From NCBI RefSeq assembly GCF_042685105.1, contig NZ_JBHUMO010000061.1, forward strand, positions 1 through 21,399: DNA of 21,399 nt, in the 5' to 3' direction. The number at the start of each line of letters is the position of its first letter. The first letter of the stretch is position 1. Below are positions 7,073-14,156 of this stretch, piece by piece. This DNA is from Enterococcus_G camelliae. Lineage in GTDB: Bacteria; Bacillota; Bacilli; Lactobacillales; Enterococcaceae. Below the pieces are notes generated by a model. The model saw only the letters and a program-made list of their open reading frames with translations. It was not told where the DNA came from and ran no database searches. Both the position numbers and the translations under genes were made by a program.

Positions 7073-7738
7073 TCAACTTTGTTTTTGAGTAAATCGCCAA
7101 ATAAATCGTTTTTTTTTGAAGAGAGGATACGTGAAACCCAGCCATGCAAGGCCTTCTGAATAGCCTGCAAGAATATCACTTGGGTAATGAACACCTAAGT
7201 AGATGCGGCTAATTCCAATGCTAAGAATCAGAAAAATACAAATGGCACGCAATCCCCATTTTATCCAAGGTGAATCAATAAAAAATGGAATGAAAAGGCA
7301 CAAGGTACCATAAAAAATCATACTACCATTTGCGTGACCACTAGGAAAACTAAAACTATTTTCCGTAACCAAATGCAAAAGGGTCGGGCGTGGGCGCATA
7401 AAAAAGAGTTTAATCAGCGGATTAAAAATAGCAGCCATTCCAATGACACCTAAACTAAGCCATAATGCTTCAGCATATTTTTTCCAGAAAAGAAAAAGGC
7501 AAAGAAAAGTAACAAAGAGAATAGTCATGGTAGAAGGATTGCCAAACTTGGTTACCCAAAGAAAAAAAGAATGCCAATGGGGATAGTCAAAGCGGACAAG
7601 ATTGGTTATTTTTTGGTCAAATGAATGCAACCAATGCGGATAGAATTTGACAGTATAGCCAAGAAACATGAAAAGCAACAGAAAGCAGCTACCAATAAAT
7701 TGACTATATAACTTGGTGGTTTGTTGTGAAGTTTGCAT
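7073..7738 (-). CDS. PAP2-family membrane phosphatase
   Basis: Integral membrane phosphatase of 221 residues with about six hydrophobic segments. All three PAP2 motifs are present: K110-x6-RP (KLFFMRPRP), PSGH at 132-135, and SRIYLGVHYPSD at 177-188 with the catalytic His184 and Asp188. Family members dephosphorylate lipid phosphates such as phosphatidate or undecaprenyl pyrophosphate on the outer membrane face. A BcrC-like role in recycling the cell-wall lipid carrier is possible but not provable. The ATG at 7738 follows aaagga. It is the first gene of the minus-strand operon with ytqA and ytqB, behind an extended -10 promoter at 7776-7784. Confidence 0.92.
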   Translation of the reverse strand: MQTSQQTTKLYSQFIGSCFLLLFMFLGYTVKFYPHWLHSFDQKITNLVRFDYPHWHSFFLWVTKFGNPSTMTILFVTFLCLFLFWKKYAEALWLSLGVIGMAAIFNPLIKLFFMRPRPTLLHLVTENSFSFPSGHANGSMIFYGTLCLFIPFFIDSPWIKWGLRAICIFLILSIGISRIYLGVHYPSDILAGYSEGLAWLGFTYPLFKKKRFIWRFTQKQS

Positions 7739-7775
7739 GAAACAATTCCTTTCAAATCAAAATAAACGTGTGACT

Positions 7776-7784
7776 ATTATACCA
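7776..7784 (-). promoter_or_regulatory. extended -10 promoter of the PAP2-ytqA-ytqB operon
   Basis: On the minus strand the sequence reads tggTATAAT, a perfect -10 with the TGn extension, about 37 bases before the PAP2 start. The -35 (aacttg at 17 bases) is poor, as in the metK promoter. Confidence 0.75.
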
Positions 7785-7860
7785 TAGCTTTGAAACGGCA
7801 AGTTAACATTAGTGAGTACTCGCAAGGTAGGCTTCGTTTTATTACATGAAAGGACGTTAG

Positions 7861-7877
7861 ATTACAAAGAAATTACA
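7861..7877 (-). promoter_or_regulatory. WalR-type box upstream of the autolysin gene
   Basis: On the minus strand 7877-7861 reads TGTAAT-ttctt-TGTAAT. This exactly fits the published WalR/YycF consensus TGTWAH-N5-TGTWAH. A third ATTACA lies at 7841-7846, 20 bases upstream of the first half-site. WalRK controls autolysins in low-GC Gram-positives, so the location fits. The box lies about 50 bases before the -10 candidate. Confidence 0.68.
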
Positions 7878-7924
7878 TTTGGGAAAATTGATTGTTTAAG
7901 CTTTTATTAAGGAATAGTTAAAGT

Positions 7925-7930
7925 TATACT
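7925..7930 (+). promoter_or_regulatory. candidate -10 of the autolysin gene
   Basis: TATACT (5 of 6) lies about 35 bases before the start codon. No good -35 is visible at 16-18 bases, as would be expected for a promoter that needs an activator bound upstream. Confidence 0.5.
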
Positions 7931-7962
7931 AAAGATAGTTTCGAGAAATTGGAGGGGAAATG

Positions 7963-9909
7963 ATGAAAGAGGCGGAATCTCGTAAGACCATACATAATAA
8001 ACAAACAAAATCAGCTCGTCGCTACCAACTTATGAAACAACAGGCAGCGTTAATGGGAACTGCAATGACAGCTTGTTCGGTCATCGCACCACTATTACCG
8101 GTCAAAGCTGTTTTGGCGACAGAATCAACGAGTGGATATACTGCATCCACGTACAGCCAAACAAGTTTTATTCATACCTTAGCAGCATTTGCAACACCAA
8201 TTGCCAATGCGAATGATCTATATGCATCTGTCATGATTGCTCAAGCAATTGTGGAAAGTGGTTGGGGACAAAGTGCACTATCGCAAGCTCCTAATTATAA
8301 TTTATTCGGGATTAAAGGCAGCTACAATGGTCAAACAGTTTATATGAATACGCAAGAGTATTTAAATGGGGAATACGTGACAAAAAACGAACCATTTCGT
8401 CAATACCCTTCTTACGCAGAATCCTTTCAAGATAATGCCTATGTCATCAAGAATGTTTCATTCGGTGGAAATTACTATTATGCAGGTGCATGGAAAAGCA
8501 ACACCAATTCTTATGCAGATGCGACAGCATGGTTGACTGGTCGATACGCGACTGCCCCCAATTATGCTACAGTGTTAAACCGGGTTATTACTCAGTACAA
8601 TTTGACGCAATATGATACGCCAAGTTCCGGCGTATCGGATACAGCAACAGAGGATACAGTCACGACAACAACAACATATACGGTAGTCAGTGGCGATTAT
8701 TTGAGTAAAATAGCGAGTAAATATGGTGTAACAGTAGCACAATTAAAAACTTGGAATAATTTGAGTTCCGATTTGATTTTAGTGGGTCAGAAGTTAAAAG
8801 TGAATGCCACTAGCACAAGCAGCGCTAATACCACATCGAATACCAACACAAATACCAATACCAATACAACCGCGACGACATACACGGTAGTCAGTGGCGA
8901 TTATTTGAGTAAAATAGCGAGTAAATATGGTGTAACAGTAGCACAATTAAAAACTTGGAATAATTTGAGTTCCGATTTGATTTTAGTGGGTCAGAAGTTA
9001 AAAGTGAATGCCACTAGCACGAGCAGCACTAATACCACATCGAATACCAACACAAATACCAATACCAATACAAATACCAATACCAATACAAATACCAATA
9101 CAACCGCGACGACATACACGGTAGTCAGTGGCGATTATTTGAGTAAAATAGCGAATAAATATGGTGTAACGGTGGCGCAATTGAAAGCTTGGAATGGATT
9201 AAGCTCCGACTTGATTTTAGTGGGTCAGAAGTTAAAAGTGAATGCCACTAGCACAAGCAATACGAATACCACATCGAATACCAACACCAACACAAATACC
9301 AATACAAATACCAATACAACCGCGACGACATACACAGTAGTCAGTGGCGATTATTTGAGTAAAATAGCGAATAAATATGGTGTAACGGTGGCGCAATTGA
9401 AAGCTTGGAATGGATTGAGCTCTGATTTGATTTTAATCGGTCAGAAGTTGAAGGTTCAAGCCGCCAACTCAATTGGCAACAATACAACGACATCAACGAA
9501 CAACACCACAACCAATAACAGTACAGCCAACAGTAACACCACAAGCAACACGAGTAGTGTCGCTAGCTATACGGTGGTTGGTGGGGATTATCTTGGAAAA
9601 ATAGCGAATAAATATGGCGTAACAGTGGCACAATTAAAAGCCTGGAATAATTTGAGTTCCGATTTGATTTTAGTGGGTCAAAAGTTGAAGGTCCAAGCTA
9701 CCAACTCAACAATAACTACTACAACGCCGATCGTAACAACAACGAAACCATCAAGTAATAGTACAGCTACGAAGACCTATCAAGTGGCTCGTGGGGATAG
9801 CCTTTGGAAAATAGCACAAGCCAATGGATTATCAGTCAATGCTTTAAAAGCGATGAATCAATTGTCTTCAGATATTATTTTGATTGGTCAGACGCTGAAA
9901 TTAGGGTAA
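7963..9909 (+). CDS. GH73 peptidoglycan hydrolase (autolysin, muramidase-2-like) with six LysM repeats
   Basis: Secreted cell-wall hydrolase of 648 residues. A charged N-terminus and hydrophobic stretch (about residues 30-52) form a signal peptide, probably cut near VLA-TES. The GH73 glucosaminidase-type domain spans about 65-215 with the catalytic Glu98 in IVESGWG and the NLFGIKG motif. Six LysM modules of about 43 residues follow, joined by Asn-Thr-rich linkers, and the last ends the protein. They bind GlcNAc-containing glycans and hold the enzyme at the wall or septum. The layout matches E. hirae muramidase-2 and its E. faecium counterpart; despite that name, most GH73 enzymes cut as N-acetylglucosaminidases. 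The ATG at 7963 sits 7 bases after ggagg; the ATG at 7960 is only 4 bases away. It is probably WalR-regulated. Confidence 0.94.
   Translation: MKEAESRKTIHNKQTKSARRYQLMKQQAALMGTAMTACSVIAPLLPVKAVLATESTSGYTASTYSQTSFIHTLAAFATPIANANDLYASVMIAQAIVESGWGQSALSQAPNYNLFGIKGSYNGQTVYMNTQEYLNGEYVTKNEPFRQYPSYAESFQDNAYVIKNVSFGGNYYYAGAWKSNTNSYADATAWLTGRYATAPNYATVLNRVITQYNLTQYDTPSSGVSDTATEDTVTTTTTYTVVSGDYLSKIASKYGVTVAQLKTWNNLSSDLILVGQKLKVNATSTSSANTTSNTNTNTNTNTTATTYTVVSGDYLSKIASKYGVTVAQLKTWNNLSSDLILVGQKLKVNATSTSSTNTTSNTNTNTNTNTNTNTNTNTNTTATTYTVVSGDYLSKIANKYGVTVAQLKAWNGLSSDLILVGQKLKVNATSTSNTNTTSNTNTNTNTNTNTNTTATTYTVVSGDYLSKIANKYGVTVAQLKAWNGLSSDLILIGQKLKVQAANSIGNNTTTSTNNTTTNNSTANSNTTSNTSSVASYTVVGGDYLGKIANKYGVTVAQLKAWNNLSSDLILVGQKLKVQATNSTITTTTPIVTTTKPSSNSTATKTYQVARGDSLWKIAQANGLSVNALKAMNQLSSDIILIGQTLKLG
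8674..9906 (+). repeat. six LysM-coding repeats with Asn-Thr hexanucleotide linkers
   Basis: LysM coding units start at 8674, 8878, 9112, 9328, 9565 and 9775, each about 129 bases. Units 1 and 2 differ at one base (tat/tac); units 3 and 4 are close. Units 5 and 6 are more diverged. The linkers (75, 105, 87, 108 and 81 bases) contain runs of aatacc/aataca hexamers encoding Asn-Thr pairs, especially in linkers 1-3. Confidence 0.95.
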
Positions 9910-9913
9910 GTCG

Positions 9914-9942
9914 TTGAACTTTTTCAGAAAATTTGATAGACT
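9914..9942 (+). promoter_or_regulatory. leuS promoter upstream of the T-box
   Basis: TTGAAC (9914-9919), a 17-base spacer and TAGACT (9937-9942) with a TGA extension (9934-9936). It begins 4 bases after the autolysin stop codon, leaving no room for a separate terminator. Confidence 0.6.
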
Positions 9943-9948
9943 AACATC

Positions 9949-10204
9949 ATACAAAAAATACCTATCACGTTGATAAGGAATAGTAGGAGCGTTTGAATCT
10001 TAAGAGAGCATATGGCTGGTGGAAATATGTGGACAAACCTTTGAACTCACCTTAGAGTGTTATTTTCTGAGACAGTTGTTTAAGAAAATACGGTCGTTCC
10101 GTTATCACGTTGAGCCTTTTCACAAGGAAAAAATAGGTGGTACCGCGTAAATGGAAGCAAACGCCCTATAAGAAGCAGAGTCATGCTTCTTATAGGGCGT
10201 TTTT
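9949..10204 (+). promoter_or_regulatory. T-box leader (leucine, CUC specifier) of leuS
   Basis: The leader has the T-box sequence aggtggtaccgcg at 10135-10147, upstream stem-I elements including aagagagca and ctggtggaaat, and a specifier context gaaCTCacc with CTC (Leu) at 10046-10048. A terminator hairpin follows. Uncharged tRNA-Leu binding the specifier and the T-box would stabilise the antiterminator and turn leuS on when leucine is short. The upstream limit is approximate. Confidence 0.95.
10161..10204 (+). terminator. T-box terminator of the leuS leader
   Basis: Perfect 17-bp stem (10161-10177 with 10184-10200), loop gagtca, then a T-run. Its 5' region competes with the T-box antiterminator. 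It may also end autolysin transcripts. Confidence 0.95.
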
Positions 10205-10233
10205 AGTTTGAAGCACAAGAAGGAGTGGCGAAA

Positions 10234-12648
10234 GTGAGTTATAATCACGAAGAAATTGAAAAGAAATGGCAAAAATATTGGGCAAAACACAATACGTTTA
10301 ATACCCATGACGAACCAGAAAAACCTAAATTTTACGCACTAGATATGTTTCCTTATCCCTCTGGTCAAGGATTGCACGTGGGTCATCCAGAAGGCTACAC
10401 AGCGACTGATATCTTAGCGCGAATGAAAAGAAGCCAAGGATATAATGTCTTACATCCAATGGGGTGGGATGCGTTTGGTTTACCTGCGGAGCAATATGCA
10501 TTGGATACAGGAAATGACCCTGCAGAGTTCACCAAAAAAAATATTGAAACATTTCGTCGTCAAATCAATTCATTAGGATTTAGCTACGATTGGAATCGTG
10601 AAATTAATACCACTGATCCAGACTATTATAAATGGACCCAATGGATTTTTACCAAATTATATGAGAAGGGTCTAGCTTATGAAGCAGAAGTAGCAGTAAA
10701 CTGGGTTCCTGAGTTGGGCACAGTAATTGCGAATGAAGAAGTGATTGATGGAAAAAGTGAACGCGGCGGCTATGATGTTGTACGCAAGCCAATGCGTCAA
10801 TGGATGTTAAAAATTACAGCCTATGCCGATCGATTATTGGAAGATTTGGAAGAGGTAGATTGGCCAGAAAGTATCAAAGAAATGCAACGCAATTGGATTG
10901 GCCGATCCGTAGGGGCAAATGTGACTTTTTCAGTAGACGGTACTGATAAAGACTTTACAGTATTTACGACACGTCCAGATACATTATTTGGTGCGACGTA
11001 TGCTGTACTTGCGCCTGAATTAGACTTGGTGAAAGAAATTACGACACCAGAGCAAAAAGCAGCGGTGGATGCGTACATTGAAGAAGCAGCAAAAAAATCA
11101 GACTTAAATCGGACGGATTTGGCAAAAGAAAAGACCGGGGTTTTCACAGGTGCCTATGCCATCAATCCGGTCAATCAAACAAAAATTCCAATCTGGATTG
11201 CAGATTATGTACTAGCTTCCTATGGTACCGGAGCGATTATGGCCGTACCTGCCCATGATGAGCGAGATTACGAGTTTGCGCAAACATTTGGATTGGCAAT
11301 TGTTCCAGTTTTAGAGGGTGGAGATGTGAATCAAGCGGCTTTTACAGGTGATGGCGTTCACATTAATTCTGAATTTTTAAATGGATTAGATAAGCAAACG
11401 GCGATTGATACCATCGTTCAATGGTTAGAAGAACGCCATATTGGGAAAAAAGAAGTCAGCTATCGCCTAAGAGATTGGTTGTTTTCTCGTCAACGTTATT
11501 GGGGAGAACCAATTCCAATTATTCATTGGGAAGACGGTACAACGACGGCTATTCCGGGAGAAGAGTTACCTCTACGTTTGCCAGTGACGGAAGATATCCG
11601 TCCAAGTGGAACCGGAGAATCTCCACTGGCCAATATCCATGAATGGGTAAATGTTGTTGATCCTGAGACAGGGAAAAAAGGTCGTCGTGAGACCAATACA
11701 ATGCCACAATGGGCTGGAAGTTCTTGGTACTTCTTGCGTTATATTGATCCACACAATAAAAAAGCCTTGGCAGATTATGACAAATTGCAACGCTGGATGC
11801 CAGTTGATATTTATATCGGTGGGGCAGAGCATGCGGTTCTTCATTTATTATATGCACGTTTCTGGCATAAATTCCTGTATGATTTAGGTGTTGTTCCAAC
11901 CAAAGAACCATTCCAAAAATTATTTAATCAAGGAATGATTTTGGGTGGCAACAATGAAAAAATGTCCAAATCAAGAGGCAATGTTGTCAATCCAGACGAT
12001 GTCGTGACCCAATACGGAGCGGATACTTTGCGTTTGTATGAGATGTTTATGGGACCATTAGATGCTTCAATTGGTTGGAGCGAGAATGGATTAGAAGGAA
12101 GTCGGAAATTCTTAGAACGGGTTTGGCGTTTAATTGTAGATGAAGACGGAAAATTACGTGATCGCATCACCACCATTAATGATGGTTCTTTAACGAAAGT
12201 ATACAATCAAACAGTAAAAAAGGTAACGGAGGATTACAATCAATTACACTTTAATACAGCGATTTCTCAAATGATGGTCTTTATTAATGAGGCATATAAA
12301 GCAGAGTCATTATTCTATGATTATGTTGAAGGCTTTGTGCAACTATTGGCACCAATTGCCCCACATATCAGCGAAGAACTATGGGCTATTTTAGGTAATG
12401 AAGGTGGTATTTCCTACGTTCCTTGGCCAACTTATGATGAAGCTGCTCTAGTCGAAAATGAAGTTGAGATGGTCGTACAAGTCAATGGTAAAGTTCGTTC
12501 AAAAATAATAGTAGCGATGAACGAAGCCAAAGAAATTGTTGAAAGTCTCGCTCAAAATGATTCAGTAGTACAAGACTATCTTGCTGGTAAAACCATCCGT
12601 AAAGTGATTGTGGTGCCAAATAAATTGGTCAACATTGTAGCCAATTAA
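10234..12648 (+). CDS. leuS: leucyl-tRNA synthetase
   Basis: Class I aminoacyl-tRNA synthetase (EC 6.1.1.4) that charges tRNA-Leu in the cytosol. It has 804 residues, the size usual for Enterococcus. The HIGH motif is HVGH at 48-51 and the KMSKS motif is at 576-580. The long insertion between them is the CP1 editing domain, with the threonine-rich segment TTRPDTLFGATY. The anticodon-binding domain follows and the C-terminus ends in the small VNGKVRSK domain. The GTG at 10234 is chosen because aaggag lies 8 bases upstream and the protein then begins MSYNHEEIEKKW; the GTG at 10225 overlaps that SD. It is regulated by the T-box leader. Confidence 0.98.
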   Translation: MSYNHEEIEKKWQKYWAKHNTFNTHDEPEKPKFYALDMFPYPSGQGLHVGHPEGYTATDILARMKRSQGYNVLHPMGWDAFGLPAEQYALDTGNDPAEFTKKNIETFRRQINSLGFSYDWNREINTTDPDYYKWTQWIFTKLYEKGLAYEAEVAVNWVPELGTVIANEEVIDGKSERGGYDVVRKPMRQWMLKITAYADRLLEDLEEVDWPESIKEMQRNWIGRSVGANVTFSVDGTDKDFTVFTTRPDTLFGATYAVLAPELDLVKEITTPEQKAAVDAYIEEAAKKSDLNRTDLAKEKTGVFTGAYAINPVNQTKIPIWIADYVLASYGTGAIMAVPAHDERDYEFAQTFGLAIVPVLEGGDVNQAAFTGDGVHINSEFLNGLDKQTAIDTIVQWLEERHIGKKEVSYRLRDWLFSRQRYWGEPIPIIHWEDGTTTAIPGEELPLRLPVTEDIRPSGTGESPLANIHEWVNVVDPETGKKGRRETNTMPQWAGSSWYFLRYIDPHNKKALADYDKLQRWMPVDIYIGGAEHAVLHLLYARFWHKFLYDLGVVPTKEPFQKLFNQGMILGGNNEKMSKSRGNVVNPDDVVTQYGADTLRLYEMFMGPLDASIGWSENGLEGSRKFLERVWRLIVDEDGKLRDRITTINDGSLTKVYNQTVKKVTEDYNQLHFNTAISQMMVFINEAYKAESLFYDYVEGFVQLLAPIAPHISEELWAILGNEGGISYVPWPTYDEAALVENEVEMVVQVNGKVRSKIIVAMNEAKEIVESLAQNDSVVQDYLAGKTIRKVIVVPNKLVNIVAN

Positions 12649-12875
12649 ACTAATTAAACGGTAGGAAAAGGACAGATAGCGCCTAAGAGGCATGGACATG
12701 TTGTATCGGTATCTCGTTGTCATGACGAGTGAAGTAACGAGGGTTTTGCTTAATATGATTCGCGAGATACCCATCAGCAAACTGGTCTATTAAGTGTGGA
12801 ACTTATCATTGATAGGGATAAAAATTTCAAAATGTTTTCTTAGAAAAAATGGAATACCAGACGATTCTTTCTTTC
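12649..12875 (+). other. untranslated region after leuS with a long-range inverted repeat
   Basis: No convincing gene. Perfect 9-base arms ggtatctcg (12708-12716) and cgagatacc (12763-12771) could form a stem enclosing a further ctcg/cgag pairing. This could be a structured leuS 3' end or an unannotated small RNA. No promoter is clear. Confidence 0.4.
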
Positions 12876-12926
12876 AAAAAAGACCTCCAGACTTCTTGAT
12901 CATTCAAGAACAGTCGGAGGTCTTTT
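12876..12926. terminator. bidirectional terminator between leuS and the acetyltransferase pseudogene
   Basis: Outer arms aaaaaagacctcc and ggaggtcttttt (12876-12888, 12916-12926) with an inner stem ttcttga/tcaagaa (12893-12899, 12904-12910). The A-run on the left and T-run on the right let it act on both strands. Confidence 0.88.
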
Positions 12927-12958
12927 TGGTGGGAGCTGTTATGGTGCAGAGGGTTGTT

Positions 12959-13467
12959 CTATCCTTTATCGACTGGACACCGCAACAACAGCTCACTTGT
13001 TTGAGCGTGTTGACTGATAAGTGGTCGACGTGCGATTATTTGGCTACCAAATGTTTGATAGAAGTGAAGCGCATCGTTTTGCTCGAATACTTCAATATAC
13101 ATAAACGACGATGAGTGCTCTTTTATTTTATTTCGGACAGTGTCAAATAACTGTCGACCAATTCATTGCTTTTGAAAAGCTTGCAATAGGTATAATGTAG
13201 CAAGATAAGGACAGTTCTTTTTGGGCGTTTGACGCATTGCCAGTGATGAAAAACCAACAATGGCTGCGTCCTTTTCGGCCACAAATACTGCTCTTCGTTG
13301 TTTGATATCGTTTGAAACCAATGCTTCTGGCGTTCTTGAACCTGCAGTGAGTCAAGAAATGTTTGCGAAAAAATATCAGCATAGGTTTCTTGCCAACTTT
13401 GAATATGAATCTTGGCGATGGAAGCAGCATCAGCGGGTGTAGCATGGCGAATGTGTAGTCGATTCAA
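12959..13467 (-). pseudogene. GNAT-family N-acetyltransferase pseudogene (frameshift and nonsense)
   Basis: Joined frames give a GNAT protein of about 169 codons. It starts MNRLHIRHATPADAASI (TTG at 13467, gaggg 9 bases upstream) and continues through IHIQSWQETYADIF. A single-base deletion near 13282-13286 (codon 62, after NNEEQY) shifts the frame; the next frame reads VAEKDAAIVGFSSLAMRQ, a normal GNAT strand. In that frame a TGA at 13163-13165 replaces the expected GGA in QKQ-G-IGRQL. This is the acetyl-CoA-binding motif Q-x-x-G-x-G, so the stop hits its first glycine. The frame then reads on through YIEVFEQNDALHFYQTFGSQ to a TAG at 12959. Both lesions make a full product impossible. The original substrate is unknown. 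Confidence 0.88.
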
Positions 13468-13546
13468 GAGAAAGGTCCCTCTCTTTAGGTTAGTATTCAT
13501 AACTACATTGAAATAACCTGTGCGCAGAAAACAGATTTGAAAAGAC

Positions 13547-13599
13547 AAAGAAAAGTGACGATTAGCAAGGTTGTGCTAACTGCCACTTTTCTTTCTTTT
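13547..13599 (-). terminator. terminator hairpin downstream of the Ohr gene
   Basis: Arms aaagaaaagtg (13547-13557) and cacttttcttt (13584-13594) with an inner stem ttagca/tgctaa (13562-13567, 13574-13579). On the minus strand it follows the ohr stop by 15 bases and ends in a T-rich tract. The left A-rich arm also allows action on the plus strand. Confidence 0.8.
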
Positions 13600-13609
13600 T
13601 CATATAAGA

Positions 13610-14029
13610 TTAACGACCATCTTCTGCATCATAAGTAACGTCAACATTGCCGTGAATGGCTTTCGAATAAGGGCAAATGCCATCAGTTTCTTTCATATAG
13701 TTAAGTGTATCTTCCTTTGAAACACCGTCGATTTTGCCAATTAAATGAACAGCTAAATGCAACGTAGTAAAATCTGGTAAATCGCCTAACAAAGTGACCT
13801 CTGCACGAACTGTTCGATGTTTGTCACCTAGGCCATCTCGTTCTAGTGGAAAGACCATTGCGCCATTAAAGCAAGCTGAAATACCCGCTGCAAATAATTC
13901 TTCAGGATTGGTATAACCTTCTTTTTTGGTGCCTGTTGTTTTGACTTCTAAGTGTCCATTTAAGGACTTGCTTACACCTTCGCGGCCGCCTTCATTAATG
14001 ACGGTTGACACTGCCATTTTTTTGCTCAT
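13610..14029 (-). CDS. organic hydroperoxide resistance protein, Ohr/OsmC family
   Basis: Small cytosolic thiol peroxidase of 139 residues that reduces organic hydroperoxides to alcohols. The two active-site cysteines are Cys53 in SACFNGAM and Cys119 in GICPYSKA. The GGREG segment holds the conserved Arg17, and NPEELFAAG precedes the first cysteine. CPYSKA...GNVDV points to the Ohr branch rather than OsmC proper. The ATG at 14029 lies 10 bases after aggagg; a TTG one codon upstream (14032) is the alternative. A weak -10 (TATAGT, 14065-14070 minus) suggests its own promoter, after the murE terminator. No clear OhrR operator was identified. Confidence 0.93.
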   Translation of the reverse strand: MSKKMAVSTVINEGGREGVSKSLNGHLEVKTTGTKKEGYTNPEELFAAGISACFNGAMVFPLERDGLGDKHRTVRAEVTLLGDLPDFTTLHLAVHLIGKIDGVSKEDTLNYMKETDGICPYSKAIHGNVDVTYDAEDGR

Positions 14030-14084
14030 CAAAAATCGTCCTCCTTATTTGTTTTTACAACTTCACTATAGTACATCTAGTAGT

Positions 14085-14143
14085 AAAAACAAAAGAAAGT
14101 GCTTGCAACAACAAGACAATTGTCAAAATTGTTTCACAAGCAC
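14085..14143 (-). terminator. murE terminator
   Basis: On the minus strand gtgcttg and caagcac (plus coordinates 14137-14143 and 14099-14105) pair around a loop that contains the 10-base palindrome gacaattgtc (14115-14124). A T-rich tail follows (tttcttttgttttt). Confidence 0.7.
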
Positions 14144-14156
14144 AAAGCAATTAAGG

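Noticed and set aside
8861..9320. Tandem aatacc/aataca units as a CRISPR-like or regulatory array
   Set aside because: The units are hexamers in the reading frame of the autolysin and encode Asn-Thr linkers; there are no spacers.
12794..13114. Plus-strand open frame of 106 codons
   Set aside because: It runs through the bidirectional terminator and antisense to the acetyltransferase pseudogene, with no SD and no protein-like pattern.
13143..13445. Minus-strand 100-codon frame overlapping the acetyltransferase
   Set aside because: Its upstream part is out of frame with the GNAT domain. Only the part after about 13284 is the true second half of the pseudogene.
14115..14124. Palindrome gacaattgtc as an operator of the peroxidase gene
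   Set aside because: It sits in the loop of the murE terminator and does not match a peroxide-regulator site I can name.
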